Of a stretch of DNA of 64,000 bases, positions 30,907-40,532 are shown one piece after another. The stretch is from Spodoptera frugiperda (lineage: Eukaryota > Arthropoda > Insecta > Lepidoptera > Noctuidae), in assembly GCF_023101765.2 (NCBI RefSeq), contig NC_064228.1:7179501-7243500 (forward strand), given 5' to 3'. Every line of letters begins with the position of its first letter. Positions within the stretch are counted from its first letter, which is position 1. Under the pieces are notes generated by a model. That model saw nothing but the letters and a program-made list of their open reading frames with translations, had not been told where the DNA came from and searched no databases. Both the position numbers and the translations under genes were made by a program.

Positions 30907-31354
30907 CAAGGTTTAATTCCTGTGTTAATTAAATTAAGTTCGTTCAATTTTAGACAAAAAAAAAATTACATAGAATTGATGAAAAAAGTTATTACCACAA
31001 CAAGGAACACAATAACGCTATTTTTAATTGCTCTGCCTATCCCTTAATGAAGGAAAATGAAAGGTGTTTATGCAAATATTATCCTGTTTAATTAACTCGC
31101 TGCATATATTAACTTGAGCAATCTTCTCGGCTTAGATCTAGGCTTTAATATTAGCAAACACTAGGTAATAGATTGCAGCACTTCATATGTTGGTACTTAG
31201 GTGCCTATACCTATATAAATACTGCTATATGTCATATCGTAGGGTATATTTCATTAGCAGCCAAAAACCAAAACTGTTCTTTATCTGAAATCTTTGGATC
31301 AAACAAGGCTTTTGGAAAATTCAATAGAACCTACCTAATTTTTAGAGTGCTTTT

Positions 31355-31615
31355 CCACCACAGATGTGCTATGCTACGTTGTTGTGGATGCGTTTGGCTT
31401 CCACCAATCATATTCATTAGTATACGTAGCTTAGCACTGGTGGAAACGGACTCAGCTAAGCTATGTTTTTTATATGGCAAGATGCGTGCTATGGATGGCT
31501 TCCCTACTATCGGTACATCGCATACTCAACCTGCGCATCTTACTCACACAGCTATACAGCTTAGTATCAGTGGAAATGGTCACAGATTTTTCACAGTTTG
31601 GCTATTACAGGAGGC
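31355..31615 (+). repeat. Inverted-repeat element family D, copy 2
   Basis: It begins TCCACCACAGATGTGCTATG and matches copy 1 (20428-20760) through GGATGGCTTCCCTACTAT and AGCTTAGTATCAGTGGAAA, but lacks the terminal right arm. A family F fragment follows at 31695-31800. The 150-codon ORF across it is not conserved in copy 1. Confidence 0.75.
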
Positions 31616-31809
31616 GAGGTGGTAATTGGATGACTATCCCCGCTCAAAAAAAAAAGTATAACAGTGAACAATCACGGGCTAGTTATGATGTTTTTTTTTA
31701 AAGGGAATAAATCAGCATTTGTCTCGGCCCGTGGCGAGAGAGACATAATTAGACTATTACTGAAAACTAAGGAAAACCACCCAGTTCCTACTCCTGCTTT
31801 AATAAATTT

Positions 31810-32165
31810 TATTTTTTTATCACGATATCGTGTGCGGAGAGCCTTAATACGAAGTTTTACATAAACAAGATATGATCAACATCAGATACGAATAAAGTTA
31901 ATTAAATAAAATCATTAGCAGTTAATTTGATTGCTAAATAGGTACTTACTTTGACATGCTTTTCGCAAGTTTTTAATTGCTTATGGTAATTCGATTACTA
32001 AAGAAATAAGTTTTAAGGTTTGTCGGGATGTTACTCAAGATAGTTGTATCGTTTAATTAAAAATATTAGCAAGCCTAATTACCTTACACCGGCCTTAGAT
32101 CTAAACTTCGTTTAATGCAAATTTACATAATTGTATGTATTTAGAAACAAGCTGTTGAATTCATG
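31810..32165. other. Gene-free stretch
   Basis: AT-rich; nothing supportable. Confidence 0.4.
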
Positions 32166-32169
32166 AATG

Positions 32170-32830
32170 GTGAATGTCGTGGTGGCCCGGAGATGCGGTT
32201 CGAAACCTACCTACGGCAAAGTACCAATGTGACTTTTCCAAGTTATATGTACCTACTTTCTAAGATTATATTTTAGATGCCACTGAGTAACGGTTAAGGA
32301 AAACAACGTGAGGAAACCTCGGCTTATAATTTCTGATTATAATTTTGAAATCGTGGGCATGGGAATGAGCAACCGTGGTGATTAATGCCCTTCTCTGTGC
32401 GACAAGAAGCCTTTGGTCAGCAGTGGTCACTTATAGGTTGATGTGATGCCCGTAGCTTCGATCGCGTAAACTAAGGACTTTGTGACTAATAAAAGTAGCC
32501 TAAGTTACTCCTTAGTACATCAACCTGCCAATGAAAATCCCGTCAAAATCGGTCCAGCCATTTCAGAGATTAGCCAAAACAAACAGACAGACAGTATGGA
32601 AGAGCGATGCTTCGGCACGATTAGGCCGTTACGTTTCGCCGCGTGAATGAGATACCGGAAGCACAATTACCCCCACCTCAATATCCCCAATCTCCCGGAA
32701 TTCCCAATCCGCAAATTCCCCTCAAAAGGGCAACGCACATGCAACGCCTCTGGTGTTTCATATAACCATAGGTGAGTGTGGCACCGATTATTTACCATCG
32801 TATGCTCGTTTGCCGGTTTATCCTTTAAAA
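32170..32830 (+). repeat. SINE-like family E followed by family C
   Basis: 32170-32445: GCGGTTCGAAACCTACC (B-box-like), GAGGAAACCTCGGCTTATAA and GCCTTTGGTCAGCAGTGGTC. 32597-32830: an eroded family C copy from GAGCGATGCTTCGGCACG. Confidence 0.7.
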
Positions 32831-33264
32831 CACATCTCTTTTTCTTTTTGTTTTTAACTAAACCATTCCTAAAACCATTGGCAGCGACGTATCTAGAAGT
32901 AAAAGTGTGAACAGTAAAATCTTAAACTTATGTCACCCATCCACAAAGCAACCTTAGGAAGTGTAGCTTAACCCAAGTGCAATACTCTACTATTTTATTT
33001 TATAACATGAATACCGGACGTCAATGAAAACATACGAGTGATAATTTTGCGCGGGCACGTTCTAAACTTTCCTTGAATTGTTATTTATGAATAAAATTAT
33101 TTTGTAACAACATTGCAGTGCCTACATATAATATCTGTTGGTTGAATAGAATATTTATACGTGGGTGATGATGAGAATGATTTCCGCACAATTTTATGTA
33201 CATACCTATATTTTATTTATGTGTATGTGTGTGTAGTATTGGATAAATGTATATTGAATATCAT

Positions 33265-33800
33265 TAGAACTTATAATGGGATATTTACCATATTTATTGG
33301 TTTATGTGAGTTTCCGATGTTTCGGCACTGTTGCAAACACCAAGATCACGGATAAACAGGAGTATATTCGGGTGGATTTAAGTTCTAATGCTATTACTAA
33401 TGACCATGTCAGTTCGAAAACTTATATTATGTCTATTGAAAATGAAAAAATAACTTGAACAGAAATAATCTCATGCTAGTTAGAAAAATTGGTTAGACAT
33501 CATGCCTTTTTTGTTTAAACAGTTAATTGTTGCTTACTATGAAAAGGCATTGAAAGTTTCAATCACATCAGTTTCAATTTGAAACTGATGTACAATACCG
33601 ATATTCTTACAGTATCTGGGACTACTTGACAGAAATCTCGTAGATGACATTTTTTTTTTATTTTAACGTCCGTCTTATAGATTGTTTCCGTTAGAAAATA
33701 AAAAGTCTCTAAATTTTTTTCATTACCTAACTGACGCACTAAGTAGATTTTTAATTTTCATACCCCGTCATCATCCCTATTCCATAGTCATTCTGCAATC
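33265..33800. repeat. Old repeat fragments with 27-bp palindrome
   Basis: 33265-33440 shares blocks with 14940-15060. A palindrome of 13-bp arms around one base (ACATCAGTTTCAA..TTGAAACTGATGT) lies at 33566-33592. 33650-33790 is family I in reverse. Confidence 0.6.
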
Positions 33801-34440
33801 AAATTATTCTAGGAAGATATTATCATATTTATAACTAACTCAACCTTTCAACGGAAAAGAAAAGTAGTCATTTACCTTTAACAACGTATCCGTCCCATAC
33901 ATTCACCCGTATGTTTACAACAGACGGACATCTCAACTGGTTTTGTATGTATATGTATATATCCTATACACACGCGTCTGTCTGTATGCACAGCGGTCAG
34001 GGAAAGTGAAAACATTGGCCATGGTCATTGCGCCTATGGTCTGTAGTCTATGGTACAGTTGTGAACACAAGTTTTACAAAAAAAAACATTTTAAGAAGGA
34101 TTGAATTAATTGTGTCAAAATATATGTTGCCGTACACTAACCGGGTTTTATGTTGAGACAAATGTGCCTTATTATTGTATTATCTAAATGTACACATGAA
34201 TGCAATAAATATTTAATTTGAGTTTGAAGCATAAAAAATATCAAAAGTAGGTCAAAAATATTTAAAAGGAAAGCTATCATTTCTGTCATTTCGATAATAA
34301 GTATTTTTGGGAAATATTGTATTGTTAACATCGAAATGTAAGGTATGAAATAAATCGTAAAATCTGGTTTTGTTAAATCCTAAATTCGAGGAGTAAATAA
34401 AAATAAATTAAAGCATACAGGAAAAAATCTATAGTTGTGT
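33801..34440. other. Gene-free stretch
   Basis: AT-rich; short ORFs only, nothing supportable. Confidence 0.4.
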
Positions 34441-34446
34441 ATGTAG

Positions 34447-34730
34447 TAACCGTGGGCGAGCCATGCTTCAGCACGAATGGCTCGGCTCGACCGGAGTGAT
34501 ACCACGGCCTCACAGAAAACCGACGTGAAACAACGCTTGCGTTGTGTTTCGTTGTGTGAGTGAGATTACTGGAGGCCCAATTACCCCCAATCTTTCCAAT
34601 TCCCCGATCCCCCAAGAACCCTTAAATTCCTAACCCCGAAAAGGCTGGCAACGCACTTGTAGCTCTTGCGGCGCCTATTGCTTACCATCAGGTGATCCGT
34701 CAACTCGTTTACCGGCTTATACCATAAAGA
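34447..34730 (+). repeat. Family C copy
   Basis: Near-complete: GAGCCATGCTTCAGCACG, ACCGACGTGAAACAACGCTT, CCCGAAAAGGCTGGCAACGC and CTTACCATCAGGTGATCCGT. Confidence 0.85.
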
Positions 34731-35867
34731 ATAGTTAGGTAGATACTTCAATTAAGTTTAGGTATTATGTACGGAAATAGGCACCTATTATATTATAATT
34801 AACGACTTCTTTGGAAAACGGATACAATTACTTTTATAACCATTGAATTAATTTAATGAATTGAGCTATAAAACCTTGATTTAATTTGATACCGTGACCA
34901 AAGAACTTGGTATAAGCATAAATACTGTTTTTATATAGTGGTCATTAAATTTTTCTCAGTAATGAGAAATGATTCAGTGATGTAAGTATGTATACTTTTT
35001 TCCTGATAACTGGACTTGGGGACAAACCTATTCTGTCAGATTTAAATGAAAGCAGTTCTTTGTAGGTACTTTTATAAATTGGTTTCAATTTCTTTGAAAT
35101 GGTATGAAATATTTGTTGTAAAATGAGGTTCTAGGAATATTTTTGTATGCATGTCATACCTAGGTAAGTATTTTAAAATTTAAGACCTGTTACGCATTTT
35201 CTATCAGACTACTCTAAGAAATAACACCAAAAATAGGGTTTCCCTGAAAAATATAACGAAACCGCCTACGGCTTGGTTATATTTTGTCACAGTCTCAAAA
35301 ATTAAAATAGCTCCACTAGACGACTGATCTACATATTTAAAAGAAAAGTACAATCGTTGTCAAAGAAGATTTCAAGATTACATTTACCTATCTATCTCTA
35401 AGCTAAATCTCATAAAAATCGATCTATCAGTTTAAGAGTAAAAACAAACAAACAAACAAACAACAATTTAGGTCTCACAAAATTGCTTTGCGCCTACGCA
35501 CAAATGTCAAACCGGTTTCCTAGGCAAAGTCAAAAATAATGATAAATTAATAGGTCTTATATTCCTAGACCTACTTTTGAAAGGCCTTAAACTTAAAATT
35601 AACATATTGCTTACATCATATTAATTGGCAATGAACCGCATTCTCCACAACGCAGGTTAAGCTACGCTTGCCAAGGTTGATTTATAGATGGGTGACCAAT
35701 TTTATCATCTCAAAACTTGTTTTTAATTAACGATTATTTATTTCTCTTCTACGTCGCCCTATCCTAAGCTACTTGGGGTCAAAAAATCCATCAGACCACA
35801 GATGGGACCCAATAGAGCTGATGCCCAATACAGAGCCACGGAAGACATAACGGGTTACAGGGACCCC
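34731..35867. other. Gene-free AT-rich stretch
   Basis: No coding ORF of note. A (CAAA)n run lies near 35445-35463. Nothing else is supportable. Confidence 0.4.
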
Positions 35868-36340
35868 GAAGCAGGTGTAGGAACGGGGTGGTTTTTAGTC
35901 AGTAAGAGTCTGACACTCCCTCTCGCCTCGCCCACAGCGGGAGAAGTCATTAGATGATTTATTCCCCTCAAAAAATAAGGTTATTGGGAGTGAGTAATAG
36001 ATTTAGACTTTTTATTTATTAGCATCTATATTAACAGACAGAATGCCTTGATACTGCTGGTATTTTTAGCGGGAGAGCCATGCTTCAGCACGAATGGGCT
36101 GGCTCGACTGGAGTAATACCACGGCCTCACAGAAAACTGTTGTGAAACAACACTTGCGTTGTGTGAGTGAGGTTACCGGAGGCCCAATCCAATTCCCCAA
36201 CAACTCTTAAATTCCTAACCCCCAAAAGGCCGGCAACGCATTTGTAACGCCTTTGGTATTCCGGGTGTCCATGGGCGGCGGCGATTGCTTACCATCAGGT
36301 GAAACGTCTGCTCGTTTACCGGTTTATATCATAGAAAATC
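35868..36340. repeat. Family F (-) then family C (+)
   Basis: 35868-35975 is a reversed family F copy with TCTGACACTCCCTCTCGCC. 36070-36340 is a family C copy with a short internal deletion. Confidence 0.8.
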
Positions 36341-36699
36341 CTATACCTTACCTAATAGATATAGTCTACCAAATAATTTGAAATATCGTGTTATCTGCGA
36401 TCTATATTCATAGTCGTATGAAATAAATATTTATGAGCTAGAAAATCAGAACTAAAAATAAATAATCATCAATAAAACTGTGTCAACACGTTATTAATAC
36501 AAAAAGTATAATATAAGATATCACCTCGCCTTTTAATCTTCGAAGGAGTAGGCAGAGTCCACATAACGTAAAAGTTTGTTATGCAAAAGGTACCAAGCAC
36601 GATTTCAAATTCTAAAAAGTACAGAACTAAGGATTCCCGGAATCTGGAATAGTACTAAAAGACTAGCTCTAAATTTAAATACTACGCCTTTTCTGAAGG

Positions 36700-37450
36700 G
36701 GGAAATCATAAAATTACTTCTCCCGCCTTGGGCGAGGCCAGAAGGAGTGTCAGACTCTTACTGACTAAAACCCACCCCGTTCAGACTCCTGCTTTTTGAA
36801 CCGGAGCGCCGGTAAGCCCACTAGGTAATCTATAGCTCCGGGTCAAATACAACCCCTTAATAATAATATATCACACTATCACACTAATATTATAAATGTG
36901 AAGGTTTGTTTGTTTGGATCTTTGTCCGTCAATCACGCTGAAACTACTGAACGGATTTTGATAAAATTCGGTATATAGACAGGGTATGAGCTGACTTGGT
37001 TGGTAGGATACTTTTTATCCCACAGGAATGCAGGCGAAACCGCTAATAGAAGGATATAGAAAGCTTAATATTATGTACCATAATTAAGTATTGTTAGATA
37101 TGCAAAATAAATATGTCATACATATTCATAGGGCAAGGAAACCAGATCAGAAAATCAGAACTGAGAACTCAAATTATGTCATAATCTAATACATATGTAT
37201 GAAATAACAAAGCATGAACGAACATAATCTACATCTTTACTCATATTATAAAGAAAAAAGATTTGTTTGTATGTTTGCATTGAACAAACTGCGAAACTGC
37301 TGGACCAATTTGGAAAAAATCCTTTCTCCAATATGCTTACTTTACAGGGAGCATTTTAAGTTACTTTTTATGTTACTTTACCTACAAGATTAGGACTTGA
37401 TCGAGAGAAATTTTCTAAATTATGTGCAGGTGAAACCAGGGCACAATACT
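36700..37450 (+). repeat. Family F and two non-LTR-type tails
   Basis: 36700-36845 is family F including GAACCGGAGCGCCGGTAAGC. 36870-37060 (AATATTATAAATGTGAAGG, ACTGAACGGATTTTGATAAA) and 37225-37450 (CTCATATTATAAAG, GGACCAATTTGGAAAAAATC) are related tail repeats. Confidence 0.7.
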
Positions 37451-37732
37451 AGTCTAGTATGTTTGACTTAATTTAAAAGTTTATATAAAACCAAAACAGA
37501 ATATTTTAAGCAGTTTTATTCTGATTTTGACGAGGTGATGTAGTGGTTTCATAAAGAAAGGTAGTCAAAATGTATTTGTTAGATTTTTAGTGCAACGTTA
37601 TTTAAAAAGATGTGTATGTGTTTAGATTGGTTTAAAATAATAGATACCTATATGATGTGATTTTTTAAAATAGAGTGTGAATGGTAGTGTTCTGATCAGT
37701 GTATGTATGTATATTCTAATGGATTTCTGGAT

Positions 37733-37950
37733 TCATCATCATCAGTCTATGAGTGGCCACTGCCACTACAAATTATAAGCCCAGGTTACCTTACGATATT
37801 TTCCTTCACCGTTTGTCAATGACGTCTAAATAATCTTAGAAAATACATATAACTCGGAAAATGTCACATACTTGCCGTTGGTAGGTTTTGTACCCGCACT
37901 CTCATGCATGAGAAGCGGGCGTCTTAAACCTCCGGGCCACCACGACTCAA
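37733..37950 (-). repeat. SINE-like family E copy
   Basis: Reversed copy with AAGCCCAGGTTACCTTACGA, GTCTAAATAATCTTAG and CCGTTGGTAGGTTTTGTACC. Confidence 0.75.
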
Positions 37951-38363
37951 TTTCTGGATTAACTAAACATAACTGTTTACTCACGTACTGAGAAAAGCTC
38001 TGCTAGTTTTCAATTCACAGAGGAATTCTTGATATTGTTTTGCACAGGACGATAGCAACGGCTATTAAGTTAACTATAAAAATAAGAGTGATTACTTAAT
38101 AAATTATGTTTTAATAAAAATGCCTTAATAAAACGGCCAGATTTTTGGTTTTATTAAAAACGGTTGCTAAGAAAGTTTGACCCGGAAATCAAAACGAGAA
38201 TAAAATTTCGAGATCGTTGATAACGTTCCGCGATAAACTACAAAATTCTTTATTAATTCGACTTTTATTAAACATACAAAATATTAAAAAAAAATCACAA
38301 CTGTTTGTAGCAACAAGCTAACAATAAAATAACTAACACAAAACTTCTATTGTTACAGACAAA

Positions 38364-40532
38364 ATGCGGCTCACGATACAAATGAAGGCTGCAGCAATAC
38401 TCCTCATAATCCACATCACAGTAACGAGAACAGCTAAGAACAATGCTCCATCCGTCCACGAGATCATCAACGAACAAGCCAGGATAGATGACAAAAGGCC
38501 ACTATCGTACGGAAACCCACTAGCAGGAAACTCTCAACAAAATGCCAAACTCCATGCCCAACATCAACAAGCTATGTTTAACGCAGAAAGGGTAAGGCAA
38601 CACAGAGCTCAGATACAAAGATGGAATGCACAACCACAGCAGGGAGATAGCTACATGAGAGCTTACCATGAATCTCAAGAAAACCATCAACTAGCCTTAG
38701 AACAAATGCAAGCTACACAAAGAGAGAAAAAGCCTAAGCAAAGACAGGAAAGGACTCATCTAAGAAGTAGACCGTCTCTAGACCCAGTGAAACTAACCAG
38801 AGCTGATGCAGTAGATAAGAATAGAAATCATAGATCTTATGGCTCAGTCTACTATAATAACATACAGCCGAAACACAAAATTAATACGTCACCAGGAACG
38901 ACATACGATCAAGGAGTTACCATCAAACCTAATGGGAACATAGGACTGAACAATCTAGAAAAAGAACAAACAGGTTTATACACAGAAGTGTCTCCAAGCA
39001 AAACTCAGTATGTATACCCAAAATTGTACCATCAAATGCATACGTATCAATCTGCTGATGAAATAAGTGCTTTAAACAATCTCCTGACTAAAACGCCGCA
39101 GGAACAAGTATCAGAACTGAATAGTTTAACACATGTAAACCAGGAATATGGGAAGGATAATAATCTTGAAACGCCAATAGATTTATACTTTTATTTAAAC
39201 AACCCTAATGGACTGAACATAGTCAATGAAAACAAAATTAAATACAATGTAGATAACGGGTATGCAGGACCTTACGCAACTGAGTATGTAAACTATAGTG
39301 ATCACAAGCCAATCACAGAAGAAGTGGATGATATAGAAGAAGACAAAGTTCCTAATTTAAAATTCCAACCTATTCCTCAAACGCCAACTGTCATGCCTCA
39401 TGTGTATGAAGACCCAACCACAACTAAAAGCAATTATTACAAAATAGAAGTAGAACAAACTGTAAGTGGAAATTTGCATGGAAAAGGGCTGGAATTTCCC
39501 GTCCAACACAAGCCTAGTTATGCTGCAGTGAAGTATGAGAAACCTTTGAACATTTACCATCAAGAAGCAAGTACGGAAGGTATCAAATACCTTCAAGCAC
39601 AACAGTCAGGAGTCCAGCATTTGTCTCAAGATGGAACTGGAGTATCAGCCTACGGTGACGATGATGTAAGTATAAAAAAACGAGTAAAACGTCAATTAGA
39701 CACTTCATTATTTATTTTAGGTAACGATACTACAGTTCAAAAAGATAATAACTCAAAAGTTAATGTTTCTGAAGTATCACTAAATAATACGGAGTTTAAA
39801 GGTAATGTAAGTAATTTAGATGATAATATAGCTTTAGGAAGCGATATAAATGAAACGTTACCAAGCCCAGAGGAGTGGAAACGTTACAAAACATTTAACA
39901 ATTTCGATTCAAGTTTCCAATTTGCTGGAGAAGCGAAAGATTACGATTATTATGAAGACGAAAACAAGGACTATGCATATGACAATGATTACGATCCAGA
40001 CTATGAATTCAATCCCCCCGACCTAGATTACCAAGCCCCAAACAGTTTCAAACGTCCAGTTGCATTCACCAAACCACCAGCAAGGCAAAGGAATTTTGCA
40101 AATCACGATTTCGATACACAAAACAGCTTTTCAAATCGCTTCTCTAGTTTTAAACATCCCAATTATAATGATTTTCATTCAGACCCTAGTGATGAGTACG
40201 GTCCACCTGATACTTATGGCCCACCAGGATATGGGCACGCCAATCAGTATTATGGGCCTCCTAAATCCCAATTCAAGCCTCATAAACCCCAATATCCTGA
40301 AGTTTCAAGCTTAATAGACTCTTTAGAACCGGTATACATGTTAACAGAATCTCAATTGAAGGAAATTGTCAGCCAGAGGCATGTAAATGTCCAGCATTTA
40401 GACGTTTTTCAGTATCCAACTTTGACTAAACCGAAGCATAGGTATCCTAAGAGAAATAAGAAGCATAGGCCAAATAGGCGACCGAATAAATTGGGAAAGT
40501 TTCGCAAGTTACATAAATTAGTTCAATACTGA
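38364..40532 (+). CDS. Read-through (intron-retained) isoform of the RR cuticle gene, 722 residues
   Basis: The reading frame of exon 1 does not stop at its donor but continues for 288 codons to a TGA at 40530. The added tail looks coding. It starts with a furin-type site (KKRVKR, residues 438-443), then an Asn-rich part with several N-glycosylation sequons, an acidic Asp/Tyr/Glu stretch (YDYYEDENKDYAYDNDYDPD), a YGPP-repeat part (DEYGPPDTYGPPGYG), and a Lys/Arg-rich basic C-terminus. It lacks the RR domain. An AATAAA at 40691, 160 bases past the stop and inside the intron, could end this transcript. The alternative is that only this form exists and the RR exon belongs to another gene, but the exact phase match and the strong donor argue for two isoforms. 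Confidence 0.75.
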   Translation: MRLTIQMKAAAILLIIHITVTRTAKNNAPSVHEIINEQARIDDKRPLSYGNPLAGNSQQNAKLHAQHQQAMFNAERVRQHRAQIQRWNAQPQQGDSYMRAYHESQENHQLALEQMQATQREKKPKQRQERTHLRSRPSLDPVKLTRADAVDKNRNHRSYGSVYYNNIQPKHKINTSPGTTYDQGVTIKPNGNIGLNNLEKEQTGLYTEVSPSKTQYVYPKLYHQMHTYQSADEISALNNLLTKTPQEQVSELNSLTHVNQEYGKDNNLETPIDLYFYLNNPNGLNIVNENKIKYNVDNGYAGPYATEYVNYSDHKPITEEVDDIEEDKVPNLKFQPIPQTPTVMPHVYEDPTTTKSNYYKIEVEQTVSGNLHGKGLEFPVQHKPSYAAVKYEKPLNIYHQEASTEGIKYLQAQQSGVQHLSQDGTGVSAYGDDDVSIKKRVKRQLDTSLFILGNDTTVQKDNNSKVNVSEVSLNNTEFKGNVSNLDDNIALGSDINETLPSPEEWKRYKTFNNFDSSFQFAGEAKDYDYYEDENKDYAYDNDYDPDYEFNPPDLDYQAPNSFKRPVAFTKPPARQRNFANHDFDTQNSFSNRFSSFKHPNYNDFHSDPSDEYGPPDTYGPPGYGHANQYYGPPKSQFKPHKPQYPEVSSLIDSLEPVYMLTESQLKEIVSQRHVNVQHLDVFQYPTLTKPKHRYPKRNKKHRPNRRPNKLGKFRKLHKLVQY

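Noticed and set aside
31173..31625. 150-residue ORF across family D
   Set aside because: The related copy at 20428-20760 does not keep the frame.
39357..39602. 81-residue minus-strand ORF inside the cuticle gene
   Set aside because: A shadow of the plus-strand coding exon.
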